64,000 nt of DNA from Leifsonia sp. CL147 (GCF_900114565.1 NZ_FOTM01000001.1:248678-312677); one strand, 5' to 3'; shown: positions 17,611 to 26,173, numbered from the stretch's first letter. The notes: a model not told the origin generated them from the sequence alone. Numbers and translations are program-made.

Positions 17611-18078
17611 ATGAGCCTGGCCGTACCCGCCGCCTACGAGCAGTGGATGCGCCGCGCGCTCGCCGATGCGCGGCTCGCGTTCGGCACCGGTGACGTCCCC
17701 GTCGCGGCGCTGGTGGTCGACGGGCTCGGCGACGTGATCGGCACCGGCCGCAACGAGCGCGAGCTGCGGCACGACCCGACGGCGCACGCCGAGGTGCTGG
17801 CGCTGCGGGAGGCCGCCGCGAGCCGCGACGACTGGCACTTGGAGGGATGCACCCTCGTCGTGACGCTGGAGCCCTGCGTGATGTGCGCCGGCGCGGTGCT
17901 CGCTGCGCGGATCCCGACCGTGGTGTTCGGCGCCTGGGACGAGAAGGCGGGGGCCGGCGGCTCCGTGTACGACGTGCTGCGCGACCGGCGGCTCAACCAC
18001 CGGGTCGAGGTGTTCCCCGGCGTGCTGGCGGAGGAGTGCGGCGAGGTGCTGCTGGACTTCTTCCGCGCGAAGCGGTGA
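17611..18078 (+). CDS. tadA: tRNA-specific adenosine deaminase TadA
   Basis: A 155-residue zinc deaminase converting A34 to inosine in tRNA-Arg(ACG). Zinc ligands are His59 (HAE, with catalytic Glu61), Cys89 and Cys92 (PCVMCAGA), and the C-terminal FFRAKR matches the family. CAGGAGG lies upstream of the ATG. Cytosolic and usually essential. Confidence 0.95.
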   Translation: MSLAVPAAYEQWMRRALADARLAFGTGDVPVAALVVDGLGDVIGTGRNERELRHDPTAHAEVLALREAAASRDDWHLEGCTLVVTLEPCVMCAGAVLAARIPTVVFGAWDEKAGAGGSVYDVLRDRRLNHRVEVFPGVLAEECGEVLLDFFRAKR

Positions 18079-18096
18079 CGACGCGGCGTTCGTCGC

Positions 18097-18813
18097 TCAG
18101 GCGTCGAGCCCGTTGAGCCACTCCGAGAAGGCCGCGCGCGACGCCTCCTGCATCCGGGCCGAATAGAGCTCCCGGTCGCGCCTCAGCGCCTCCGGGTCGA
18201 TGGCGAGCTCATCCAATTGGCCGCCGCCCGACGGGTCCGTGCCCGCGGCGACCCAGGCCTCGTGCATCTCGTCGGTGACTTCGGGATGGAACTGCACCGC
18301 CAGGGCGAAGTCGCCGATGGCGAACGCCTCGTTCGAGTACTCGTTCGACGACGCCAGCAGCGTCGCCCGCTCGGGCAGCTCGAAGGTGTCGCCGTGCCAC
18401 TCCATGACCGGGACGCCCTCGAAGTGCCGGATGGGCGACGCCGCGCCCGCCTCCGTCGTCTCTACGCGCCGGTAACCGATCTGGGTGGTGTCGCCGCGGT
18501 AGACGCGCTCGCCGAGGGATCCGGCCATGAGCTGGGCGCCGAGGCAGACCCCGAGCGTAGGTCGCTCCGCGTCCAGCCGGGCGCGCAGCAGCTCCCTCTC
18601 GGCCGCGAGGAAGGGGAACTCGTCCGTCTGGTACGCGCCCATCTCGCCGCCCAGCACCACGACCAGGTCGGCCTCTGCGGGGCCGATCGCCGAGAGGTCC
18701 TCGGACGACGTGTCCACGATGCGCAGCTCATAGCCGTGCTCGACGAGCACCGGGCCGATGTTGCCCAGGTGGATGCTCGGGTCGTGCTGCAGGACGAGGG
18801 CCGTGCGGGTCAC
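18097..18813 (-). CDS. Class I glutamine amidotransferase-like protein
   Basis: A 238-residue GATase1 domain, GMP-synthase subgroup. The nucleophile Cys90 is in LGVCLGAQLM, and His176/Glu178 (FHPE) complete the triad. VVLGGEMGAYQ supplies the oxyanion region. Free-standing proteins of this kind act as gamma-glutamyl peptide hydrolases or unknown amidotransferases. The GTG start overlaps the stop of the cation transporter gene (GTGA), so the two are co-transcribed. Confidence 0.88.
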   Translation of the reverse strand: MTRTALVLQHDPSIHLGNIGPVLVEHGYELRIVDTSSEDLSAIGPAEADLVVVLGGEMGAYQTDEFPFLAAERELLRARLDAERPTLGVCLGAQLMAGSLGERVYRGDTTQIGYRRVETTEAGAASPIRHFEGVPVMEWHGDTFELPERATLLASSNEYSNEAFAIGDFALAVQFHPEVTDEMHEAWVAAGTDPSGGGQLDELAIDPEALRRDRELYSARMQEASRAAFSEWLNGLDA

Positions 18814-19772
18814 TCGAGACCCTTGATGACGATGGTGTCGGTCGCCGGTGACTGCACGTTCGGGTCGATCCACACGTCGGGCTCGATGTAGATGACCCTG
18901 GCTGCGGGGACCGCATCCCGGATCCGCCGCTCGACGGTGTCGATCGCGGCCGCGACGTCCGCCAGCCGATGCTCGCCGGAGAAGGCCAGCTTGGCGGCGA
19001 CCATCAACTCGTCCGGTCCGAGGTACAGGGTCTTCATGTGGATGATGCGCTCCACCTCGGGGCCGGAGGTCACCGCCCGCTCGATGGCCGTCACATCCAC
19101 CTCGCTCGCGCCCTCGCCCACCAGGAGGCTCTTCGTCTCGACGCCCAGCACGACGGCGACGGCGACCAGCAGGGCGCCGATCAGCAGCGTCCCGATCCCG
19201 TCCCAGACGCCGTTGCCCGTGATGATCGTGAGGCCCACGCCGAGCAGGGCGAACACCAAGCCGGTGAGCGCAGCAACATCCTCGAGCAGCACGACGGGCA
19301 GCTCGGGCGCCTTCGCCCTGCGGATGAACTGCGGCCACGAGAGGCTCTGCTTGTGCGGCCGGGACTCGCGGACCGCAGTGCGGAGCGAGAACGACTCGAG
19401 GCCGATCGCGATCAGCAGCACCAGGATGGGCAGCCACGCGTTCTCCAGCGGGTGCGGGTGTGCGAGCTTCTCGATCCCCTCGTAGATCGAGAAGACCCCG
19501 CCGACCGAGAACAGGATGATGGACACGACGAAGGCGTAGACGTAGCGCTCGCGGCCGTAGCCGAACGGGTGCTCCTGGTCCGGCGCGCGCCGCGACTTCC
19601 GGCCGCCGAGCAGCAGGAGCAGCTGATTCCCCGAATCGGCCAGGGAGTGCACGCCCTCAGCGAGCATGGACGACGAGCCCGAGAACGCCCACGCGATGAA
19701 CTTGGTGAGGGCGATCCCGAGGTTGGCTGCCAAGGCCGCGACGATCGCCTTGCTTCCGCCCGATGCGCTCAT
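18810..19772 (-). CDS. Cation diffusion facilitator family transporter
   Basis: A 320-residue inner-membrane metal(II)/proton antiporter. Membrane domain with the CDF signature (SMLAEGVHSLADSGNQ, metal-site His and Asp) and GYGRERYVYAF, then a cytosolic C-terminal domain (residues about 215-320). Likely Zn, Fe or Mn export. The start at 19772 is decided by TAGGAT seven bases upstream on the minus strand; longer frames read into proC. Overlaps the amidotransferase gene. Confidence 0.92.
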   Translation of the reverse strand: MSASGGSKAIVAALAANLGIALTKFIAWAFSGSSSMLAEGVHSLADSGNQLLLLLGGRKSRRAPDQEHPFGYGRERYVYAFVVSIILFSVGGVFSIYEGIEKLAHPHPLENAWLPILVLLIAIGLESFSLRTAVRESRPHKQSLSWPQFIRRAKAPELPVVLLEDVAALTGLVFALLGVGLTIITGNGVWDGIGTLLIGALLVAVAVVLGVETKSLLVGEGASEVDVTAIERAVTSGPEVERIIHMKTLYLGPDELMVAAKLAFSGEHRLADVAAAIDTVERRIRDAVPAARVIYIEPDVWIDPNVQSPATDTIVIKGLE

Positions 19773-19779
19773 GCACCTC

Positions 19780-19789
19780 ATCCTAGGAT
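19780..19789. promoter_or_regulatory. Palindromic -10 shared by divergent proC and CDF genes
   Basis: ATCCTAGGAT reads as TAGGAT on both strands. On + it lies 6 bases before the proC ATG (19796); on - it lies 7 bases before the transporter ATG (19772). Only 23 bases separate the two start codons, so each gene would be leaderless and the two polymerases compete for one site. Confidence 0.65.
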
Positions 19790-19795
19790 GGCGGA

Positions 19796-20641
19796 ATGGA
19801 CGACGCGCAGAACGTGACCCTTCCCACGATCGCCATGCTGGGCGCCGGATCGATGGGGCGCGCCATCCTGAGCGGGCTGCTTGCGCCGGGCGTCCAGGTC
19901 GCCGGTATCCGGGTGACCAATCGGTCGGCGGCGCGCGCCGCAACGCTCGCGGGCGCACCCGGCGTCACGGCGTATGCGACCGAGACCCGGGCTGATGCGA
20001 ACCGGCTCGCCGTCGAGGGCGCGCAGGTCGTGCTCGTGGCGGTGAAGCCCGCGATGGTTCGCGACCTGCTCGCCGAGATCAGCGACTCGCTCGCGCCAGG
20101 GACGGTCGTCGTCAGCGTGGCGGCGGGGGTGACCGCCGCAACCATGGAGTCTTTGCTGCCCGACTCGATATCGGTCGTCCGGGCGATGCCCAACACGCCC
20201 GCCGTGGTGGGCAAGGCCGTGACCGGCGTCAGCGCGGGCTCGCGCACCGAACCCGAGGACCTGTCCCTCGTGCGCACCCTGTTCGAGACCGTCGGCGAGG
20301 TGGTCGAGGTGCCCGAGTCCCAGTTGGATGCGCTGAGCACCATCTCCGGCTCGGGCCCCGCCTACGTGTTCCTCCTCATTGAAGCGCTGACCGAGGCCGC
20401 GGTTCAGAAGGGGTTCACGCCCGCTCAGGCGGCCACCCTCGTCAACGGGACCTTCCTCGGCGCGGCCGAGCTGCTGGTCTCCTCGGGCGAGGAGCCCGCC
20501 GAGCTCCGCCGCCGCGTCACCAGCCCCAACGGAACGACCGAGCGGGCCATCGCCGTCCTCGCCGAGGCGGACCTCCCCGCCCTCTTCGCCCGCGCGACCG
20601 ACGCCGCCCTCGCCCGCGCCCGAGCCCTCGCCGCCGGCTGA
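19796..20641 (+). CDS. proC: Pyrroline-5-carboxylate reductase
   Basis: A 281-residue enzyme for the last step of proline synthesis (P5C plus NAD(P)H to proline). N-terminal dinucleotide fold MLGAGSMGRAILSGLL, VRAMPNTPAVVGKAVT, and the C-terminal signature ELRRRVTSPNGTTERAIAVL. Length is normal. The start is leaderless (TAGGAT, six bases, ATG). In many actinobacteria proC is close to the small HTH and bS22-type genes found here at 24.4-24.8 kb. Confidence 0.96.
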   Translation: MDDAQNVTLPTIAMLGAGSMGRAILSGLLAPGVQVAGIRVTNRSAARAATLAGAPGVTAYATETRADANRLAVEGAQVVLVAVKPAMVRDLLAEISDSLAPGTVVVSVAAGVTAATMESLLPDSISVVRAMPNTPAVVGKAVTGVSAGSRTEPEDLSLVRTLFETVGEVVEVPESQLDALSTISGSGPAYVFLLIEALTEAAVQKGFTPAQAATLVNGTFLGAAELLVSSGEEPAELRRRVTSPNGTTERAIAVLAEADLPALFARATDAALARARALAAG

Positions 20642-20676
20642 CCCCCCGCGCGCCCCCCTCCCCCTCCCGCGCTTGC

Positions 20677-20751
20677 GCCCCACCGTCGAGTACGCAAAGA
20701 CTTGACGCTTTGAGCCGAATTTCGTGAAGTCATCGTGTAGTCGATCGGTGG
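20677..20751. repeat. Palindromic repeat, copy B
   Basis: Left part GCCCCACCGTCGAGT at 20677-20691 is the same as in copies A and C; the right arm (about 20723-20751) is more diverged. It overlaps the last codons and stop (20730-20732) of the convergent DUF559-like gene, so part of that protein is encoded by the repeat. Confidence 0.75.
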
Positions 20752-21617
20752 AGAGCTCTGCGGACGCGCAACGCCACCACGTCGAAGGGATCCGCCGCGG
20801 TGACGAAGATCACGTCCCAGCCGAGGTCGACGAGCCGCTCGCGCCGGTGGATGTCGTTGCGGAAGACGGTCTGATCGACGCGGTGGTGATCCCCGAGGTA
20901 CTCGACTGCGACGTGAGCGTCGGGATAGGCGAGATCGATCATGGCTTCGATCCGTTCACCGTCATCGGACCGGATCACGTGGTTCAGCTCCGGCGTGGGG
21001 AGCCCGGCGTCCTCCAAAGCGATCCGGAGGCGGGACTCTTGCGGTGAGAGGGAGCCGTACCGGATCCGATCGAGGGCGAGGCGCAGTGTTCGTACTCCAC
21101 GGCGCCGGCCATGACGCCGCACCGCCGCCTCGAGGTCGTCCCGTGCCAGCGGCGGGGGTGTGCCCGAATACGGCTCGTCACCGGTGATGAGATAGTCGCC
21201 GATCGCGACCAGGTCGGCGAGCGGCAGCCGCGAACTGAGCTGAGCCCACGCATCCTGTGCCGCAATGACGCGCAAGCCTTCGACGAACGTCCACCGGTGG
21301 TCGTCCGGCGTGAGCTGGTGGGAGAGGACGCCGCGCAGCCGGGGCGGCCGGCAGGGCTCGAACACGGCGACCTCCACGTCGGTCGGTTCCGCCCAGCGGG
21401 GCAGGGGCATCCCGTGGATGACGGCAGCTGATCGATGGCTGAAGAGCGCATCCCGGGGCAGCACGACCGAGGCCGCGCGGCAGCGCGCGAGATGGCTCTC
21501 GGGCGGCGTTTCGGTGCGCATGCCGTAGAAGGGACGGTGGAATCTCGTCCCGAAGACCGCGCGCCACGGCACGCCGTCTCTGAGCAGTTCACGTGTCCGG
21601 GTCCCGTTCTCGTCCAT
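20730..21617 (-). CDS. DUF559-like / endonuclease-fold domain protein
   Basis: A 295-residue protein of a type common in Microbacteriaceae. The N-terminal two thirds resembles AbiEi-like antitoxin regions (DALFSHRSAAVIHGMPLPRW), and the C-terminal part looks like a Vsr/DUF559 nuclease fold (IDLAYPDAHVAVEYLGDHHR, then DLGWDVIFVTAADPFD). Activity is unproven. ATG at 21617 follows GGGGGG; a GTG at 21662 abutting repeat copy C is an alternative. The gene is bracketed by palindromic repeat copies B and C and its last codons lie in copy B. Confidence 0.75.
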   Translation of the reverse strand: MDENGTRTRELLRDGVPWRAVFGTRFHRPFYGMRTETPPESHLARCRAASVVLPRDALFSHRSAAVIHGMPLPRWAEPTDVEVAVFEPCRPPRLRGVLSHQLTPDDHRWTFVEGLRVIAAQDAWAQLSSRLPLADLVAIGDYLITGDEPYSGTPPPLARDDLEAAVRRHGRRRGVRTLRLALDRIRYGSLSPQESRLRIALEDAGLPTPELNHVIRSDDGERIEAMIDLAYPDAHVAVEYLGDHHRVDQTVFRNDIHRRERLVDLGWDVIFVTAADPFDVVALRVRRALHRSTTR

Positions 21618-21663
21618 CCCCCCAGCCAACCCTGGCTGCGCACCCTCCGCCCCGTTATCCACA

Positions 21664-21741
21664 GCCCCACCGTCGAGTCCGCAAAGACTGCACAGGACAC
21701 GCCGCCGTAGCGTGCAATCTATGCGGACTCGACGGTGGGGC
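21664..21741. repeat. Palindromic repeat, copy C
   Basis: Arms of 30 bases at 21664-21693 and 21712-21741 pair with only two mismatches and an 18-base loop. The best-preserved of the three copies. It lies between the end of trkA and the start of the DUF559-like gene. Confidence 0.88.
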
Positions 21742-21770
21742 GCGTGCGGCGGGAGCGGCGGGCGGGCGGG

Positions 21771-22442
21771 TCAGGCGTCGAGGGCGGCGAAGCGCTCGAT
21801 GTCGCCGGAGGTGCCGGAGACGATGACGAGGTCGTGGTCGGAGACGACGGTGTCCGGCGTCGCATGGGTGAACGGCTTGCCCGGGCTCTTCACACCGACG
21901 ACCGTGATGTTGTACTTCGAGCGGACGCCGGATTCGCCGAGAGGCAGTCCGCGGATGGGCTTCGGCGGGTACAGCTTGACGAGGGCGAAGTCGTCGTCGA
22001 ACTGGATGAAGTCCAGCATCCGGCCGGACACCAGGTGCGCCGCGCGCTCACCCGCCTCGGCCTCGGGGTAGATGACGTGGTTGGCACCGATCCGCTCGAG
22101 GATCTTGCCGTGCGACTTCGAGATCGCCTTCGCCCAGATCTGCGGCACCTTCAGATCGACGAGGTTCGCCGTGATCAGCACGCTCGCCTCGATCGACGAT
22201 CCGACGGCGACAACGCCGATGGCGAAGTCCTCCGCCCCGATCTGGCGCAACGTCTCGATGGACCGGGCGTCCGCCTGCACCGCGTGCGTCACCCGGTCGG
22301 CCCACTTCTGCACCAGCGCGGAGTCGGTGTCGATGGCGAGCACTTCGCGACCGAGACGGTCGAGCTGTCCGGCTGTCGCCGCGCCGAAGCGTCCCAGGCC
22401 GATGACGAGGACCGGCGCGTTGTGTCTGATCCGGTCAACCAA
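21771..22442 (-). CDS. trkA: Potassium uptake regulatory subunit TrkA/KtrA
   Basis: A 223-residue cytosolic gating subunit. The N-terminal RCK_N Rossmann domain has VLVIGLGRFGAATA and VLAIDTDSALV; the C-terminal RCK_C domain covers about residues 140-223. It pairs with the TrkH/KtrB channel gene just upstream, whose stop it overlaps by 8 bases with a TTG start. Nucleotide binding controls K+ uptake. Confidence 0.92.
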   Translation of the reverse strand: MVDRIRHNAPVLVIGLGRFGAATAGQLDRLGREVLAIDTDSALVQKWADRVTHAVQADARSIETLRQIGAEDFAIGVVAVGSSIEASVLITANLVDLKVPQIWAKAISKSHGKILERIGANHVIYPEAEAGERAAHLVSGRMLDFIQFDDDFALVKLYPPKPIRGLPLGESGVRSKYNITVVGVKSPGKPFTHATPDTVVSDHDLVIVSGTSGDIERFAALDA

Positions 22443-23871
22443 CGAGCGGCCTCTCCTCCGGGTTCTGGTACAGCTGCCGCCGCTGGCTCTGCGCCAGCGC
22501 CGCGGCGAGAGTCACTGTACCAACGCGGCCGCAGAACATCGTCGCGGCCATCACGTAGACGCCGGCGTCGGGGAGCCGCTCGGTCAGGCCGGTCGAGAGG
22601 CCGCACGTGGCGAACGCCGAGATGACGTCGAACAGCACGTGGTCGAGCGGCGCCCGGGTGATCTGCAGGATGAGGATGCTCGACACGGCGACGATCGTCG
22701 CGCCCCACAGCGCGACCGCGACGGACAGTCGCAGCACATCGATCGGGATGCGCCGGCGGAACGCATCCATCGCATCCACTCCCTTGGCTTCCGCGAATGC
22801 GGCCAGGAACAGGACAGCCAGCGTCGTCACCTTGATGCCGCCGGCAGTAGATGCCGACCCGCCGCCGATGAACATCAGCATGTCCGTGACGAGCAGGCTC
22901 GACCCGTTGAGGTGGTCGATCGGAATGGTGGCGAAGCCACCCGAACGCGCCATCGTCGACAGGAAGAACGACTGGAAGATCGTGTGACCCGCGTCGAGAT
23001 GCCCGAACGTCCTCGGATTGTCGTACTCGAGCACGATGTACAGCACCGCGCCAGCGACCAGCAGGATCAGGGACGTCAGCACGGTCAGCTTGACGTGGAT
23101 GGACCACCGTCGGCGCTTCTTCCGGAGGTTGGTCGCGATCGCGAAGATGACGGGGAACCCGATGGCGCCGAGGAGCACGCCGACCATGAGCGCCCCGAGG
23201 AACCAGTAGTCCGTCGCGAACGCCTGGATGCCCTCGGCGTTCGGCGCGAATCCGGTGTTGGTGAACGCCATGGCGGAGTAGTACGCCGATTCCCACGCGG
23301 CCGTGCCGACATCGATCCCCGCGATCAGCATCCTCGGAAACAGGAGCAGGGCGACCGCGGCCTCGATGACCACCAGACTGATCGCCACCGTCGTCAGGAG
23401 TTTTCCGACCTCGCCGAGGCGGACCGCCTGCCCTTCCGCCACCGGGCCGGCGTGCATCCGGAGGGGGTTGCTGTCGCCCGCCGCCAGGAGTTTGGCGCGC
23501 AGCCCGAGCTTCCGCGAGATGACGAGGCCGAGGATGGATGCCATGGTCAGGACGCCCACCGCGCCGACCTGAACCCCGAGGTAGACGAGCAGGTGGCCGA
23601 AGAGGGACCAGTGCGTCGCCATATCGACCGTCGCCAATCCCGTCACGCAGATGACCGAGACGGCGGTGAACAGGGAGTCGGCGAGCGGTGTCCATCGTCC
23701 GTTCGCGGAGGAGATGGGCAGCGAGAACAGCAGCGTGAAGACCAGGATCAGCATCGCGAAGACCAGGATCGCGAACCGTGAGGGGCTGCGTGCGGCGAAG
23801 TCGTCGATCCCCGCGCGGAGGCGGGCGACCGGCGAGATCGCCTGGCCGCGGACAGCGCGGGTGGCGCTCAT
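22435..23871 (-). CDS. trkH: Potassium uptake transmembrane subunit TrkH/KtrB
   Basis: A 478-residue K+ channel-like transporter with four pore repeats; selectivity-loop sequences TGLATVDM, NTGFAPNAEG, ARSGGFATI and CGLSTGLTERLP are visible in order. An N-terminal cytosolic segment of about 25 residues precedes the first helix. ATG at 23871 has GGGGAGGA upstream. Longer frames read into the divergent ArsR gene and were rejected. Forms an operon with trkA. Confidence 0.93.
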   Translation of the reverse strand: MSATRAVRGQAISPVARLRAGIDDFAARSPSRFAILVFAMLILVFTLLFSLPISSANGRWTPLADSLFTAVSVICVTGLATVDMATHWSLFGHLLVYLGVQVGAVGVLTMASILGLVISRKLGLRAKLLAAGDSNPLRMHAGPVAEGQAVRLGEVGKLLTTVAISLVVIEAAVALLLFPRMLIAGIDVGTAAWESAYYSAMAFTNTGFAPNAEGIQAFATDYWFLGALMVGVLLGAIGFPVIFAIATNLRKKRRRWSIHVKLTVLTSLILLVAGAVLYIVLEYDNPRTFGHLDAGHTIFQSFFLSTMARSGGFATIPIDHLNGSSLLVTDMLMFIGGGSASTAGGIKVTTLAVLFLAAFAEAKGVDAMDAFRRRIPIDVLRLSVAVALWGATIVAVSSILILQITRAPLDHVLFDVISAFATCGLSTGLTERLPDAGVYVMAATMFCGRVGTVTLAAALAQSQRRQLYQNPEERPLVG

Positions 23872-23952
23872 TGCTCGTCCTCCCCGTCGTCTTCCTGTCT
23901 CGGCCGGGCTCCCGACATGGTACTGCGCCGGGGGAATGGCTAGCCTGGGGAC

Positions 23953-24378
23953 ATGGCCGACATCTTCGACGTGATCGCCGATCCAACGCGGCGCGAGATC
24001 CTCCGCGTGCTCCTGGACCGCAACACGGAGGTGACGCATTCCGTCGGCGAGATATCCGTGTCCGAGATCGTGGCGAGTCTGGAATTGAGCCAGCCGACCG
24101 TCTCCAAGCACCTGAAAGTGCTGCGCGAGGCGGGTCTGGTGTCCGTTCGCGAAGAGGGCCAGCACCGCTACTACCGCCTCGACCCCCAGCCGCTGGAGGC
24201 TGTCGAGGACTGGGTCATTCCCTTCACGGCATCCGATGAGGATGTGGCCATCAGCGTCCGCATCGCGGAGGAGACCCGCGAGTTCGCGAGCACCGTCGGC
24301 AAGGTCCTGGCCGACACCCGCCACCGCGTCTCCTCGGCGACCGAGCGCGTGACCCCGAAGAAGTGGCGCAAGGACTGA
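23953..24378 (+). CDS. ArsR-type winged-helix regulator
   Basis: A 141-residue regulator with the ArsR pattern DPTRREILRVLL, a recognition helix in SQPTVSKHLKVLREAGLV and the wing REEGQHRYYRL. No metal-binding cysteine motif is present, so it is probably not a metal sensor. Leaderless start: TAGCCT, six bases, ATG. It is divergent from trkHA and may regulate it, but this is only positional. Confidence 0.9.
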   Translation: MADIFDVIADPTRREILRVLLDRNTEVTHSVGEISVSEIVASLELSQPTVSKHLKVLREAGLVSVREEGQHRYYRLDPQPLEAVEDWVIPFTASDEDVAISVRIAEETREFASTVGKVLADTRHRVSSATERVTPKKWRKD

Positions 24379-24415
24379 CCGTCCCGAGTACGATGACCGG
24401 GAAGAGGAGGTGACG

Positions 24416-24628
24416 ATGGCTCACGATCTGAAGGACGTGCGCTTTCTGACGGTCGCCGAGGTGGCCGGCATGATGCGCGTCTCCCGCATGACCGTGTATC
24501 GCCTCGTCCATTCGGGCGAGCTGCCCGCCATCCGCTTCGGCCGGTCGTTCCGCGTCCCGGAGTCCGCGGTCGAGCACATGCTGCAGGCGGTCACCCTCGA
24601 AGAGGGCGGCGTCGCGGACTCGGCGTGA
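24416..24628 (+). CDS. Excisionase/BldC-like small HTH protein
   Basis: A 70-residue DNA-binding protein with the MerR-like excisionase pattern LTVAEVAGMMRVSRMTVYRLVH and FGRSFRVPESAVEHML. Orthologues occur beside proC and the bS22-type gene in other actinobacteria, as here, so it is a chromosomal regulator and not a phage excisionase. ATG at 24416 has GGAGG six bases upstream. Confidence 0.85.
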   Translation: MAHDLKDVRFLTVAEVAGMMRVSRMTVYRLVHSGELPAIRFGRSFRVPESAVEHMLQAVTLEEGGVADSA

Positions 24629-24698
24629 CGTCGGGTAGACTGACACCTCGTGTCGCCGCGCGCCCCGCGGCATACCCCTGATTCTTTGTGAGGTCCAC

Positions 24699-24797
24699 GT
24701 GGGTTCCGTTATCAAGAAGCGTCGCAAGCGTATGGCGAAGAAGAAGCACCGCAAGCTGCTTCGCAAGACGCGCCACCAGCGCCGCAACAAGAAGTAG
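24699..24797 (+). CDS. 32-residue basic protein, bS22 / AURKAIP1-COX24 type
   Basis: GTG start at 24699, stop at 24795-24797. The product is almost all Lys/Arg (GSVIKKRRKRMAKKKHRK, then LLRKTRHQRRNKK), the actinobacterial 30S ribosomal protein bS22. It binds rRNA in the small subunit. GAGG lies 7 bases before the start. Position after the small HTH gene is conserved in the phylum. Easily missed because of its length. Confidence 0.9.
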   Translation: MGSVIKKRRKRMAKKKHRKLLRKTRHQRRNKK

Positions 24798-24895
24798 ACC
24801 CCGGTCTACCGCTCAAGCGTCGGTCCACTCGGTCCGGCGCTTGTCTTGTCTCTGCAGGAGTTCGTGCACCATCCGCTCCGCTTTAGAGTGGAGGG

Positions 24896-25159
24896 GTGCC
24901 CACCGTCTCGCTCACCCTCATCGGCAAGCCGGGCTGTCACCTGTGCGATGACGCCCGGGAGATCATCCGCTCGGTGATCGCCGAGCTGCCCGCAGACGCG
25001 CCCGCGGTGACGGTGGATGAGCGGGACATCCTGCAGGAGCCCGATCTTCACGAGAAGTACGTGGAGGAGATACCCGTCGTCCTGGTGGACGGCCGCGTCC
25101 ACACGTATTGGCGCGTCGATCCCATCCGCCTGCGCACCGCCATTCTGGAGGACCGATGA
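24896..25159 (+). CDS. Glutaredoxin-like (DUF836) protein
   Basis: An 87-residue thioredoxin-fold protein with the redox motif KPGCHLC (residues 11-17, CxxC) and cis-proline region EEIPVVLVDG. Glutaredoxin-like family of unknown redox partner. Leaderless GTG start with TAGAGT exactly six bases upstream. Its stop overlaps the start of the next gene (ATGA). Confidence 0.88.
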   Translation: MPTVSLTLIGKPGCHLCDDAREIIRSVIAELPADAPAVTVDERDILQEPDLHEKYVEEIPVVLVDGRVHTYWRVDPIRLRTAILEDR

Positions 25160-25455
25160 CCATCCGCCACGTCGTCTCGTGGAAGCTCGCGACCACGGAC
25201 GAGACGGAGCGTGCTCAGCACGCCGCCGGCATCAAGCGCGGCTTGGAGTCGCTGCCCGCCGTGATCCCGCAGCTGCGGTCCCTGCAGGTGGGAGTCAACG
25301 TCGCGCCGGGCGACAACTTCGATGTCGTCCTGATCAGCGATTTCGAGACCCTGGACGACATCCAGGTGTATCAGGAGCACCCCGCCCACCGTGAGGTGGC
25401 GGCGTTCATCCGCTCGGTCGTGTCCGCGCGCACGGCCGTCGACTACGAGGTCTGA
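25156..25455 (+). CDS. Dabb (stress-responsive A/B barrel) protein
   Basis: A 99-residue dimeric alpha/beta barrel protein: starts IRHVVSWKLA, contains LRSLQVGVNVAPGDNFDVVL and ends HPAHREVAAFIRSVV, all Dabb features. The function of bacterial members is unclear. Translationally coupled to the glutaredoxin-like gene. Confidence 0.88.
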   Translation: MTIRHVVSWKLATTDETERAQHAAGIKRGLESLPAVIPQLRSLQVGVNVAPGDNFDVVLISDFETLDDIQVYQEHPAHREVAAFIRSVVSARTAVDYEV

Positions 25456-25471
25456 CCGCCCGGATCCTGCG

Positions 25472-26173
25472 TCAGAAGACGGGGCTCCCGGCGATCTCGG
25501 AGTCGCGGCGACGGTAGTCCTCGAGGAACTGCGTCAGCGTTCCCGCGTACAGCTCACGGACCAGGTCGCCCGCCTTCGCGCCGTCGCGGTCCTTGACGGC
25601 GGCAAGGATTCCTGCGAGCGCCGCCGCGAGATCCTCGACGCCGAAGGGCGTCTGCCAGACGGAGATGTACCGCAGCAGCTGGGGGCTGAGCCCCTCGCTC
25701 ACCGTTACCAGGACAGAGTTGTCGCCGGCTCGCTCCAGTTCGAGGAAGAAGTCGTTGAACGCGTGCCCGAGGCCAGGGATGTCTCGCGCCTTCGCGGCCT
25801 TCTTGACGTCCTTCTGCGCCTTGTCGAGGCGAGCGACGGTCGCATTGTCGACGCCCGGGACGATCGTGCGCGCGGCATGCTCGTGCAGGAGGCCGGTGGT
25901 GTAGATGGCCTCGTCGATCGCTTTGAGGTCGATCGGCGCGACCCGGGTGTAGCGGTTCGGGGCCATCTCGACGAGCCCGATGTCGGCGAGCTTCATCAGG
26001 GCCTCGCGGATGGGCGTGCGCGAGACGCCGAGCCAGGCCGTCAGCTTCTCGTCGAGGAGCGTCTCTCCGGGCTCCAGCGTGCCGTCGAGGATTCCGTCGT
26101 ACAGGCGGCTGTACACGACGTCGCGCAGCAGCCGGCGCTCGACGGGGGCGGTGTCACTCACGGGCAATGGCAT
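25472..26173 (-). CDS. GntR family regulator (FadR/FCD-like), second of a tandem pair
   Basis: A 233-residue regulator: N-terminal winged helix (DEKLTAWLGVSRTPIREALM) and an all-helical ligand domain. Its ATG overlaps the stop of the upstream paralogue by one base (TGATG). The pair share the same organisation and about the same length. Ligand and target unknown; no metabolic operon is adjacent. Confidence 0.88.
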   Translation of the reverse strand: MPLPVSDTAPVERRLLRDVVYSRLYDGILDGTLEPGETLLDEKLTAWLGVSRTPIREALMKLADIGLVEMAPNRYTRVAPIDLKAIDEAIYTTGLLHEHAARTIVPGVDNATVARLDKAQKDVKKAAKARDIPGLGHAFNDFFLELERAGDNSVLVTVSEGLSPQLLRYISVWQTPFGVEDLAAALAGILAAVKDRDGAKAGDLVRELYAGTLTQFLEDYRRRDSEIAGSPVF

